From the NCBI RefSeq assembly GCF_012103215.1, contig NZ_JAAVNE010000045.1, forward strand, positions 1-43,745: a DNA stretch of 43,745 nt, in the 5' to 3' direction. The notes under the pieces are model-generated. The model saw only the letters and a list, made by a program, of their open reading frames with translations, was not told the origin of the DNA and did not search any database. Within the stretch, counting starts at the first letter, position 1. Every line of letters starts with the position of its first letter. This DNA is from Falsiroseomonas selenitidurans. Its GTDB lineage: Bacteria; Pseudomonadota; Alphaproteobacteria; Acetobacterales; Acetobacteraceae. Below are positions 15,559 through 22,997 of the stretch, piece after piece. The position numbers and the translations under genes were made by a program.

Positions 15559-16568
15559 ACCGGCTGCCAGCGCCACAGGGCATCGTCCAGGCGCCGCATC
15601 CGCCCCTGGGCTTCCAGGTGCAGCAGATGCGCCATCGCCTCCGTCACCGCGAAGCCCAGCGCGGCTTCGCCCAGGTCGCGGCGGAACAGCAGCGGCAGCG
15701 CCTGCATCGCCGTGATCGCGTCGCCCGCGCCCAGCAGCCGGTCCAGCCGGCCTGCGTGGTGCGCGGCGATGGCGGCCAGCCGCCGGTGCAGCCCGTGCCA
15801 GGGCAGGCCGTGGGAGGGCAGCACCAGCACATCGTCCCGCGCCGCCCGCAGGTCGCGCAGGGAAGCGAGGTACAGCGCCAGCGGGTCCTGCCCGCGCCGT
15901 TCGGGGTCCGCGCCGATATGCGGCGTGATCGCCGGCAGCACCTGGTCGGCGGCGATGAACACCGCATCGTCCAGCGATTCCAGCATCACCTGTTCCGGCG
16001 CATGGCCGCCGCCCGTGTGCACGCGCCAGCGCCGCGCGCCGATCCGCAGCACCTCGCCCGCCGCCACCGGCACCACCTGCTCCGGCAGCGGCGTCAGCAG
16101 CGCCTGGAAGCGGGCGCGGCGGCCGAGCATCGCCGCCACCTGCACTGCGCTCAAGCCGCAGCGGGCATAGAAGTCACGCGTCGCCTCGGTAGCCTCCGCG
16201 GGCCGGGGCGCGGCCATGTGGCGGTAGCGGGCGCTCTCGCCGCGGCTCATCAGCACCGGCGCGCCGCTCCGCGCGGCCAGCCAGCCGGCGAGGCCCGCAT
16301 GGTCCGGGTGGCAATGCGTCACCAGGATGCGGGTGATCGGCCGGTCGCGCAGCAGCCCGGCGAAGGCTTCCTCCCACAGCGGGCGGTGGCCTGGATAGTC
16401 GCCGCCGGCATCGATGGCGCAGAAGCCGGCGCCATCCTCCAGCAGCCAGAGATTCACATGGCCGAGCGGCAGCGGCATCGGCCGGCGCAGCCACAGGATG
16501 CCCGGCGCAACCTCACGCGGCTCGGCAGAATCGGGCGGCGGCGCGGCGGGCAGGTGGTCCGGGCTCAT
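15546..16568 (-). CDS. metallo-beta-lactamase-fold hydrolase
   Basis: 340 residues. The HxHxDH motif is VTHCHPDHAGLAGWL with His85, His87, Asp89 and His90; further likely ligands are the His of TGGGHAPEQVML, an Asp in FIAADQVLP and the His in LPSHGLPW. The C-terminal third is helical, as in MBL proteins fused to a winged-helix-like tail (the LACTB2-like group). It overlaps the thiolase-like gene start/stop by ATGA and is the last gene of a three-gene leftward operon. A CoA-thioester or lactone hydrolase role is plausible. Its 3' end overlaps the converging amidohydrolase gene by 13 bp. Confidence 0.88.
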   Translation of the reverse strand: MSPDHLPAAPPPDSAEPREVAPGILWLRRPMPLPLGHVNLWLLEDGAGFCAIDAGGDYPGHRPLWEEAFAGLLRDRPITRILVTHCHPDHAGLAGWLAARSGAPVLMSRGESARYRHMAAPRPAEATEATRDFYARCGLSAVQVAAMLGRRARFQALLTPLPEQVVPVAAGEVLRIGARRWRVHTGGGHAPEQVMLESLDDAVFIAADQVLPAITPHIGADPERRGQDPLALYLASLRDLRAARDDVLVLPSHGLPWHGLHRRLAAIAAHHAGRLDRLLGAGDAITAMQALPLLFRRDLGEAALGFAVTEAMAHLLHLEAQGRMRRLDDALWRWQPVQKS

Positions 16569-17713
16569 GCCGCGTTCTCCCGTTGCAGCACATGCCCCAC
16601 GGCGACGAAGCCGAGGCCGATCATGTGCGCCAGCGCGGTGCGTGCGCCGGGCTGCTGGCGGCCCTCGGCCTCGCCGCGCAGCTGCCGCACGATCTCCGCC
16701 ACCTGGCCGATGCCGGTGGGGCCCAGCGGATGGCCCATGCCGATCAGCCCGCCGGAGGGGTTCACCGCGCAGCGCCCGCCGCCGATCTCCCACGACCCGT
16801 CGCGGAGCCGCGCCGGCCCCGCGCCGGGCGGGCAGAGGCCCAGCGCCTCCGCATAGATGATCTCCTCGATCGAGAAGGCGTCGTGCAGCTCGACGATGTC
16901 GAGATCCTGCGGGCCGATCCCGGCGGCCGCCAGGGTCGCGGCGCCGGAGCGGCGCACCGTCTCCACCACGCCGAAGGCTGTCTCGGCACCCGAATGGTCG
17001 CTGCTGGCGTGGCTCGACAGCACGCGGATGGCGCGCCGCCGCTCCAGGCCGAACCGGGCGATGGAATCCTCGCTGGCCACGATCACGGCCGCCGCGCCTT
17101 CCCCGCGTGGGCAGCATTGCAGCGCCGTCAGATCCCCGGCCACGGGGGCGGAGGCCAGCACCTGCTCCAGCGTGCGCGGCTTGCGGAACTGCGCGAAGGG
17201 GTTGCGCGCGGCGTTGCCGTGGTTCTTCACCGCGACGCGCGCCATGTCCGCCAGCGTCACGCCATGGGATTCCCGCCAGGCGCGGGCCAGCAGGGCGAAT
17301 TGCACCAGCGGCAGGTCGGCGGCGGGCGAAAGGCGCGGCAGCCCGTCACGCTCCGCCGCCCGCTGCGCCCCGCCATGCTTGTCCACGCCCAGCGCCAGCA
17401 CAACCTCATGCTGGCCGGAGGCCACCTGCAGGCAGGCCAGGCGGAAGGCGGAGGAGCCGGAGGCGGAGGCATTCTCCACCTGCGTCACCTCCAGCCCGGT
17501 GGACCCCATATGCCGCAGCATCACCCGCCCCGCGGCCATGCCCAGCGTCGCCGTGCCGATGCAGGCGCTGGTCACGGCCGGCCAGGCGAGCCCGGCATCG
17601 TCCAGCGCGGCGCGCAGCGCCGCCAGGCCGATGGCCGGAAAGGGCGTCTCGCTGGCGAACTGGTAGCGGTGCATGCCGATGCCCACCACGCGGACGGGGC
17701 GCAGCCCCCTCAT
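16565..17713 (-). CDS. thiolase-superfamily protein (SCP2/Ltp type) with Ser in place of the catalytic Cys
   Basis: 382 residues. The thiolase fold is clear: ENASASGSSAFRLA at 80-93 is the N-terminal nucleophile loop, ELHDAFSIEE is the SCP2-type second-half motif and NPSGGLIGMGHPLGPTG is the C-terminal oxyanion/His loop. At position 83 the usual nucleophilic Cys is Ser (codon TCC), so normal thiolysis or Claisen condensation is unlikely. Thiolase-superfamily aldolases of the Ltp2 kind lack the nucleophile and work with a DUF35 partner. A DUF35 gene lies directly upstream with an ATGA overlap, so a C-C-cleaving aldolase complex acting on a CoA thioester is a reasonable inference. ATG 17713 is set by that overlap. 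Confidence 0.87.
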   Translation of the reverse strand: MRGLRPVRVVGIGMHRYQFASETPFPAIGLAALRAALDDAGLAWPAVTSACIGTATLGMAAGRVMLRHMGSTGLEVTQVENASASGSSAFRLACLQVASGQHEVVLALGVDKHGGAQRAAERDGLPRLSPAADLPLVQFALLARAWRESHGVTLADMARVAVKNHGNAARNPFAQFRKPRTLEQVLASAPVAGDLTALQCCPRGEGAAAVIVASEDSIARFGLERRRAIRVLSSHASSDHSGAETAFGVVETVRRSGAATLAAAGIGPQDLDIVELHDAFSIEEIIYAEALGLCPPGAGPARLRDGSWEIGGGRCAVNPSGGLIGMGHPLGPTGIGQVAEIVRQLRGEAEGRQQPGARTALAHMIGLGFVAVGHVLQRENAA

Positions 17714-18087
17714 GCCGGCGGCACCGGGCGGAACAGGCAGGACACGCCATCGGCTGCCATCACCGCCTGCACCGCGCTGCCGGGCGGAAGGTCCCCGCCT
17801 GCACCCTCGATCACCCCCTGCACCACCGGCCCCTCCGCCAGGCGCAGCTCCGCCAGCCGCACCGGCGGCGCCAGGCCCGGCAGCACCGGCTGGTGCAGCG
17901 TGATGCAGGCCAGCACGGTGGCCCGGCCGCTGAGCGCCACAGGCTCCAGCGCCGCGGCCGGGCGGCCGGTGGTGGTGCAGCCGAAGGCGCTGCGCGGGAA
18001 GGTCAGCGCGCCGGTCTCCGGCTCGCGTAGCGCCAGCAGCCGCGCCGGAAGGCCCGGCGCCTCGGCGGTGAACAAGGACAACGCCAC
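17710..18087 (-). CDS. DUF35/OB-fold protein, zinc-ribbon part degenerate
   Basis: 125 residues from GTG 18087, which has GGGGAGG six bases upstream; the ATG at 18089 is in another frame. The C-terminal OB-fold region typical of DUF35 (acyl-CoA-associated) proteins is recognisable in ATVLACITLHQPVLPGLAPP and the PPGSAVQAVM stretch. The N-terminal rubredoxin-like zinc ribbon normally has four cysteines, but only one Cys (in SAFGCTTTG) is seen in that part, so metal binding is probably lost. It overlaps the thiolase-like gene by ATGA and heads the operon. DUF35 proteins usually act as obligate partners of thiolase-like enzymes, which fits this context. Confidence 0.75.
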   Translation of the reverse strand: MALSLFTAEAPGLPARLLALREPETGALTFPRSAFGCTTTGRPAAALEPVALSGRATVLACITLHQPVLPGLAPPVRLAELRLAEGPVVQGVIEGAGGDLPPGSAVQAVMAADGVSCLFRPVPPA

Positions 18088-18185
18088 ATGATCCTCCCCT
18101 GGCTTGCCGGGGAAGTGTAGCCGCGCCGGCGCCCCTTGCCGAATGGCCGCGGCGCCCGATCCTCCAGCCGGGAGGACCCGCAACG

Positions 18186-18539
18186 ATGAGCACGACACCC
18201 GCCATCCTGGCCCTGGTCGCGACGCTGGCCGCCGGCATCGCCGCCGGGCTGCTGTTCCTGCAACGCAAGCGGCGCGGCTGGGTGGGGCGGGCGCATCTGC
18301 TGCTGGCGCTGGCCGGGCTGGCGCTGGCGGCGCTGGCGGTGCTCGGCGGGCGCCCCGCGCCTGGCGGGCCGCCCGCCGCCCTGCCGCCGGGCCTGCTGGC
18401 CGCCGCCACCCTGGCCGGCTTCGCCGCGCCACGCCTGGCCCGGCGCGGCTACCCCCGGATGCAATTGCTGCTGGCCGGGCACCTGCTGGCCGGCATCGCC
18501 GGCTTCCTGGTCTTCCTCGCCTGGGCCCGCAACGGTTGA
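18186..18539 (+). CDS. small hydrophobic membrane protein of unknown function
   Basis: 117 residues with about four predicted transmembrane segments: residues 5-25, 37-53, 66-82 and 93-113, separated by short Arg/Lys- or Pro/Gly-rich loops (QRKRRGW; GGRPAPGGPP). GGAGGACCC lies about a dozen bases upstream of ATG 18186. The gene diverges from the DUF35 operon and precedes htpG by 76 bp. The stop codon lies within the -35 element of the putative htpG promoter. I do not recognise the family and see no catalytic motif. It is probably real because its hydrophobic pattern is regular and coding-like. Confidence 0.65.
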   Translation: MSTTPAILALVATLAAGIAAGLLFLQRKRRGWVGRAHLLLALAGLALAALAVLGGRPAPGGPPAALPPGLLAAATLAGFAAPRLARRGYPRMQLLLAGHLLAGIAGFLVFLAWARNG

Positions 18540-18564
18540 AAAGCCGGCCCCCGCCGCGCATATC
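18536..18564 (+). promoter_or_regulatory. putative heat-shock (RpoH-like) promoter of htpG
   Basis: GTTGAAA with TTGAAA at 18536-18541, then 16-17 bases of mainly C/G sequence, then GCATATC around 18558-18564. This resembles alphaproteobacterial RpoH promoters (CTTG near -35, C-rich TAT element near -10). It lies about 52 bp before the htpG start. A diverged housekeeping promoter is an alternative reading. Confidence 0.4.
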
Positions 18565-18615
18565 GCCGCCCGCGGACGCCGCCGCGCGGTGAAATTCGGC
18601 AAAGGGGTCAAACAC

Positions 18616-20448
18616 ATGGACGAAACGCTGGAACGCCACGAATTCGGCGCCGAGGTCGGCCGCCTGCTGGATCTGGTGGTCCACGCGCTGTACTCGGAGC
18701 GTGAAATCTTCCTGCGGGAGCTGGTGGCCAATGCGGCGGACGCCGTCGACCGCCGGCGGTTCGAGGCGCTGTCCGACCAGGCGCTGATGCTGCCGGCGGA
18801 GGCGAAGCTGCGCATCGTGCCGGACAAGGCGGCGCGGACGCTGACCATCGCCGACCCCGGCATCGGCATGTCCAAATCCGAGCTGGCGCAGCATCTCGGC
18901 ACCATCGCACGCTCCGGCACCCTGGCCTTCGCCAAGACCCTGGCGGAGGCGAAGGCGACGGAGCAGCCCAGCCTGATCGGCCAGTTCGGCGTCGGCTTCT
19001 ATTCCGCCTTCATGGTGGCGGACCGGGTGGAGGTGACCTCGCGCCGCGCCGGGGGGGAGGAAGCCTGGGTCTGGGCCAGCGAGGGGCGCGGCGAATACAC
19101 CCTGGCGCCGGGCAGCAAGGCCGAACCCGGCACCGACATCGTGCTGCACATGAAGGCGGATGCGGAGGAGTTCCTGGAGCCCTACCGGCTGCAGACCATC
19201 ATCCGCAAATGGGCCGACCACATCGCCATCCCCATCACCGTGGCCCGCGACGGCCAGGACGAGCCTGCGAACGAGGGCACGGCGCTGTGGCGCAAGCCGA
19301 AGGCGGAGGTGAGCGAGGAGAGCTACACCGAATTCTACCGCCATTTGGGCCATGTCTTCGACACGCCCTGGGCGACGCTGCACTGGCGCGCGGAAGGCGC
19401 GCTGGACTTCACCGCGCTGCTGTTCCTGCCCAATTCGAAGCCCTTCCAGGCGGTGGAGGGCGAGCGCGCAAGCCGCGTGCGCCTGCATGTCCGCCGCATG
19501 TTCATCACCGATGAGGCCGCGCTGCTGCCGCCCTGGCTGCGCTTTGTCACCGGCGTTGTGGACACCGAGGATCTGCCGCTGAACGTCTCGCGCGAGATGC
19601 TGCAGGCCACCCCCGTGCTGGCCCGCATCCGCCGTTCCGTCACCGGCCGCGTGCTGTCGGAGCTGAAGACCCGCGCCAAGGATGCGGAGGCCTATGGCAG
19701 CTTCTGGGCCAATTTCGGCGCCGTGCTGAAGGAAGGCGTCTGGGAGGACACGGAGCACCACAAGGAATTGGCGCCGCTGCTGCGCTTCCGCTCCTCCGCC
19801 GTGGAGGGCTGGACCTCGCTGCCGGACTATGTGGCGCGGATGAAGCCGGGGCAGGAGGCGATCTACGTCCTGGTGGGCGACGAGGCGGCGGGCCTGGCGG
19901 GCTCCCCGCAGCTTGAAGGGTTCCGCGCGCGGGGCGTGGAGGTGCTGCTGCTGACGGACGGCATCGATGCCTTCTGGCCGGACCGGATGGACCGCTTCGA
20001 GGACAAGCCCATCCGCAGCATCACGCAATCCGGCCTGGACCTGTCCAAGCTGGAAGCGACGGAGGCGCCGCAGGGCGAGGCGGCCGACGTGGCGACGCTG
20101 CTGGCCCTGGTGAAGGAGGCGCTGGGGGCGGAGGTGGCGGAGGTGCGGTCGACGGAACGCCTGGTGGACAGCGCCGTGGTGCTGGCCGCGGCCGAAGGCG
20201 GCCCGGACCTGCAGATGCAGCGCCTGCTGCGCCGCGCCGGGCGCAGTTTCGGCGCCAGCGCGCCGGTGCTGGAGATCAACCCGCGCCATCCCCTGATCCG
20301 CCACCTGGCCGCGCAGGCGACGGCGGAGGCCGATCTGGCGGAGTCCGCCGGCATGCTGCTGGACCTGGCGCGCATCCAGGATGGCGAGGCGCCGCGCGAC
20401 CCCGCCGGCTTCGCCCGGAAGGTGGCGGCCCGCCTCGCGGGGGGCTGA
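18616..20448 (+). CDS. htpG: molecular chaperone HtpG (Hsp90 family)
   Basis: 610 residues, slightly shorter than the E. coli protein. ATG 18616 follows a GGGG element; the frame is open from a GTG at 18589 but those residues are not family-like. The GHKL ATPase domain shows FLRELVANAADAVDRRRF (Glu35, Asn39), the Asp80 motif and GQFGVGFYSAFMVAD. The middle domain has PLNVSREMLQ with the ATP-contacting Arg. The C-terminal dimerisation domain follows from about 500. The Asp motif reads DPGIGM instead of the usual DNGIGM. It assists folding of cytosolic client proteins under stress. It is preceded by a heat-shock-like promoter. Confidence 0.96.
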   Translation: MDETLERHEFGAEVGRLLDLVVHALYSEREIFLRELVANAADAVDRRRFEALSDQALMLPAEAKLRIVPDKAARTLTIADPGIGMSKSELAQHLGTIARSGTLAFAKTLAEAKATEQPSLIGQFGVGFYSAFMVADRVEVTSRRAGGEEAWVWASEGRGEYTLAPGSKAEPGTDIVLHMKADAEEFLEPYRLQTIIRKWADHIAIPITVARDGQDEPANEGTALWRKPKAEVSEESYTEFYRHLGHVFDTPWATLHWRAEGALDFTALLFLPNSKPFQAVEGERASRVRLHVRRMFITDEAALLPPWLRFVTGVVDTEDLPLNVSREMLQATPVLARIRRSVTGRVLSELKTRAKDAEAYGSFWANFGAVLKEGVWEDTEHHKELAPLLRFRSSAVEGWTSLPDYVARMKPGQEAIYVLVGDEAAGLAGSPQLEGFRARGVEVLLLTDGIDAFWPDRMDRFEDKPIRSITQSGLDLSKLEATEAPQGEAADVATLLALVKEALGAEVAEVRSTERLVDSAVVLAAAEGGPDLQMQRLLRRAGRSFGASAPVLEINPRHPLIRHLAAQATAEADLAESAGMLLDLARIQDGEAPRDPAGFARKVAARLAGG

Positions 20449-20516
20449 ACCGGCACCCCCTTGCGACGGATCGCGCTTCGGCGTTCTGCTGCGCCGGGCA
20501 AGAAGGGGGAAATGCC

Positions 20517-21296
20517 ATGGCCGAACCGGTCGTGCTGATCACCGGCGCGGGGCGCGGCATCGGCCTGGCCAGGGCGCGCCGCTTCCGGGCGGAGGGCTGG
20601 CGCGTGGCGCTGCTGGACATCGAGCCGGGGCTGCTGGACGCCGCCATGGCCTCGCTGGCCGCGCCGGATGCGACGCTGGCGCTGGCCTGCGACGTGGCCG
20701 ATGGCCCGGCGCTGGGGGAGGCGGTGCGGCAGGCGGCGGCACATTTCGGGCGGCTGGACGCGCTGGTGAACAATGCCGGCACCGCCGTGTTCAAGCCGCT
20801 GCTGGAGACCACGCCGGAGGATTGGGCACGCGTGCTGGCGGTGAACCTCACCGGCCCCTTCCTGGCCACCCAGGCGGCGGCACCGCTGATGGCGGAAGGC
20901 GGCGGTGGGGCGGTGGTGAACATCACCTCCATCTCCGGCCTGCGCGCCTCCACCCTCCGGGTCGCCTATGGCACCAGCAAGGCCGGGCTTGCGCATCTGA
21001 CGAAGCAGCAGGCGGTGGAGCTCGCCGGGCTTGGCATCCGCGTGAACGCGGTGGCGCCGGGGCCGGTCGATACCGCCATGGCCAAGGCGGTGCATTCACC
21101 GGAGATCCGCGCCGACTACCACGACCACATCCCGCTGGGCCGCTACGGGCTGGAGGCGGAGCTGGCGGAAACCATCCTGTTCCTGTGCAGCGACCGCGCC
21201 AGCTACCTGACCGGCCAGGTGATCGCCGTGGATGGCGGCTTCGACGCCACGGGCATCGGCCTGCCGACGCTGCGCGCGGCCAGGCGCAACCTGTAG
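20517..21296 (+). CDS. short-chain dehydrogenase/reductase (SDR) family oxidoreductase
   Basis: 259 residues, classical SDR. The cofactor motif is TGAGRGIG at residues 9-16, Asp at the end of beta-2 (LLDIEPG) suggests NAD(H) preference, NNAG is at about 87-90, the catalytic Ser is in NITSISG and Tyr/Lys are in YGTSK. The tail VIAVDGGFDATG is the usual C-terminal SDR element. An AAGGGGGAA Shine-Dalgarno lies just upstream, inside the right arm of a CCCCCTT/AAGGGGG inverted repeat spanning the htpG-SDR gap, which may lower translation. The substrate is not deducible. Its 3' flank contains the sigma-54 promoter of the next operon. Confidence 0.93.
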   Translation: MAEPVVLITGAGRGIGLARARRFRAEGWRVALLDIEPGLLDAAMASLAAPDATLALACDVADGPALGEAVRQAAAHFGRLDALVNNAGTAVFKPLLETTPEDWARVLAVNLTGPFLATQAAAPLMAEGGGGAVVNITSISGLRASTLRVAYGTSKAGLAHLTKQQAVELAGLGIRVNAVAPGPVDTAMAKAVHSPEIRADYHDHIPLGRYGLEAELAETILFLCSDRASYLTGQVIAVDGGFDATGIGLPTLRAARRNL

Positions 21297-21313
21297 CCGC
21301 CCGCGCAGCGCGC

Positions 21314-21329
21314 TGGCACGCGCCTTGCT
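21314..21329 (+). promoter_or_regulatory. sigma-54 (RpoN) -24/-12 promoter of the dpp-atzGE operon
   Basis: TGGCACG at 21314-21320, four bases, then TTGCT at 21325-21329 matches the full sigma-54 consensus (TGGCACG-N4-TTGCW) with exact GG/GC spacing. It lies 55-70 bp upstream of the first gene of the operon and points toward it. Transcription would start near 21340. No clear enhancer site for NtrC was identified. Confidence 0.8.
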
Positions 21330-21338
21330 GATCCCCCG

Positions 21339-21371
21339 GGCCGGAGGAGGGGCGCCCCGCCCCCTCCGGCC
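21339..21371 (+). other. strong GC hairpin at the predicted 5' end of the dpp-atzGE transcript
   Basis: Perfect 9-bp outer arms GGCCGGAGG (21339-21347) and CCTCCGGCC (21363-21371), with further G/C pairing inside. It begins at the predicted sigma-54 start site and ends two bases before the GGAGGA Shine-Dalgarno of the first gene. It could stabilise the mRNA 5' end, modulate initiation, or terminate the SDR transcript. Confidence 0.6.
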
Positions 21372-21383
21372 TGGAGGACAGCG

Positions 21384-22997
21384 ATGGACCGCCGCGATTT
21401 CCTGAAAGCCGTGCCGGCCGCCGCGCTCGGCATGCCCCTGGCCGCACCGGCCGTGAAGCAGGCCGCGGCCCAGCGCGCGCCGACCCGCAGCGAAACCCTG
21501 CTGCTGGTGCAGGAATACGGCCCCAACAGCATGGACATGCAGGGCATCGGCGCCTCCCAGCCGGTGAACGGCGTGGCGCAGAATTGCTATGATCGGCTGG
21601 TGCGCTTCAAGCGCATGCCGGTCGATGGCGTGACCACCGGCTTCGACATCACGCAGCTGGAGCCGGAGCTGGCGGAGAGCTGGCAGGAGGCCAGCGATGG
21701 CACCTCCGTCACGTTCAAATTGCGGGCAGATGCCCGTTTCCATAGCGGCAGGCCGGTCAGCGCCCGCGATGTGAAGTGGTCGCTGGACCGCGCCGTCTCG
21801 ATCGGCGGCTTCGCCACCACGCAGATGCGCGCCGGCAGCCTGGAGAAGCCGGAGCAGTTCGTCGCGGTGGATGACAAGACCTTCCGCGTCGACTTCCTGC
21901 GCCGCGACAAGCTGACCATGCCGAACCTGGCGGTGACGATTCCCTTCGTGTTCGACAGCGAGAAGGCCATCGCCAATGCCGGCGGCGATGTCTGGGCGAA
22001 GGACTATCTGAAGAACAACATCTGCGGCGGCGGCGCCTACAAGGTGGACGCCTGGCGGCCGGGAACGGAGACGGTCTACAGCCGCTTCGACGATTGGAAG
22101 TCCGGCCCCCTGCCGCAGTTGCGCCGCGTCATCGCGCGCGACATCGCCTCCCCCTCCACCCGCCGGGCGCTGATCGAGCGTGGCGACGCGGATATCAGCT
22201 ACCAGATCCCGCCCAAGGATTTCGCGGACCTGGTGGCGGCAGGCAAGCTGAAGGTCTCGGCCATGCCGGTGCCGAACGCGATCTGGTACCTGGCGCTGAA
22301 TTCCGCCCTGCCGCCCTTCAACAACGTGAAGCTGCGCCAGGCCGTGGCCTGGGCCATGCCCTATGAGCAGATCCTGCAGGGCGCGCTGTTCGGCCGCGGC
22401 GTGCCGATGTGGGGCGGCCCGGCGACGCCGGCGCGCCTGTCCTGGCCCGTGCCCTTCCCCTATGCCGCCAACATGGAGCGCGCCCGCGCGCTGATGGCGG
22501 AATCGGGCGCCGCCCCCTTCAGCACCACCCTGATCTACGACGCCGGCGGCGCCACGATCACGGAGCCGATGGCGGTGCTGATCAAGGAAGCGCTGGCGCC
22601 GCTCGGCATCACGGTGGAGCTGAACAAGATCCCCGGTGCGAACTTCCGTGGCGAGCTGAACAAGAAGACCGCGCCGATGGCGATCAACCGCTTCGGCGGC
22701 TGGCTGGACTGGCCGGACTACTTCTTCTTCTGGAACTATCACGGCAACAACTCGATCTTTAACATCCCGTCCTACCAGAACCCGGTGATGGACCGGATGA
22801 TCGACGCCGCGCGCTTCGCCCCCGACGCCGCCACCTACGCCACCAATGTGCGCGGCTTCCTGGAGCTGGGCATGCAGGACGTGCCCTTCATCCCCATCGT
22901 GCAGCCCTTCCACGACGTGGCGATGCAGCAGAACATCGGCGGCTACCAGTTCTGGCCATCGCGCGAGCCTGATTTCCGCTATTTGACGAAGGGCTGA
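21384..22997 (+). CDS. DppA/OppA-type ABC transporter substrate-binding protein (family 5)
   Basis: 537 residues. The N-terminus DRRDFLKAVPAAALGMPLAA fits a twin-arginine (Tat) signal with RRxFLK. The mature protein is a family 5 extracellular solute-binding protein: an ELAESW element near 95, ARFHSGRPVSARDVKWSLDR near 120 and LNSALPPFNNVKLRQAVAWAM near 305. Such proteins bind peptides, opines, nickel chelates or other amides. SD GGAGGA is six bases upstream. It is the first gene of a seven-gene operon behind a sigma-54 promoter and ends in TGATG overlap with the first permease. The co-transcribed AtzG/AtzE genes suggest the cargo is a small amide- or ureido-type nitrogen source. Confidence 0.92.
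   Translation: MDRRDFLKAVPAAALGMPLAAPAVKQAAAQRAPTRSETLLLVQEYGPNSMDMQGIGASQPVNGVAQNCYDRLVRFKRMPVDGVTTGFDITQLEPELAESWQEASDGTSVTFKLRADARFHSGRPVSARDVKWSLDRAVSIGGFATTQMRAGSLEKPEQFVAVDDKTFRVDFLRRDKLTMPNLAVTIPFVFDSEKAIANAGGDVWAKDYLKNNICGGGAYKVDAWRPGTETVYSRFDDWKSGPLPQLRRVIARDIASPSTRRALIERGDADISYQIPPKDFADLVAAGKLKVSAMPVPNAIWYLALNSALPPFNNVKLRQAVAWAMPYEQILQGALFGRGVPMWGGPATPARLSWPVPFPYAANMERARALMAESGAAPFSTTLIYDAGGATITEPMAVLIKEALAPLGITVELNKIPGANFRGELNKKTAPMAINRFGGWLDWPDYFFFWNYHGNNSIFNIPSYQNPVMDRMIDAARFAPDAATYATNVRGFLELGMQDVPFIPIVQPFHDVAMQQNIGGYQFWPSREPDFRYLTKG

Noticed and set aside
17710..20304. An 864-codon minus-strand frame joining the DUF35 gene to the complement of htpG
   Set aside because: Only the last 125 codons are family-like; the RBS-supported GTG at 18087 starts the real gene and the rest is antisense to htpG.
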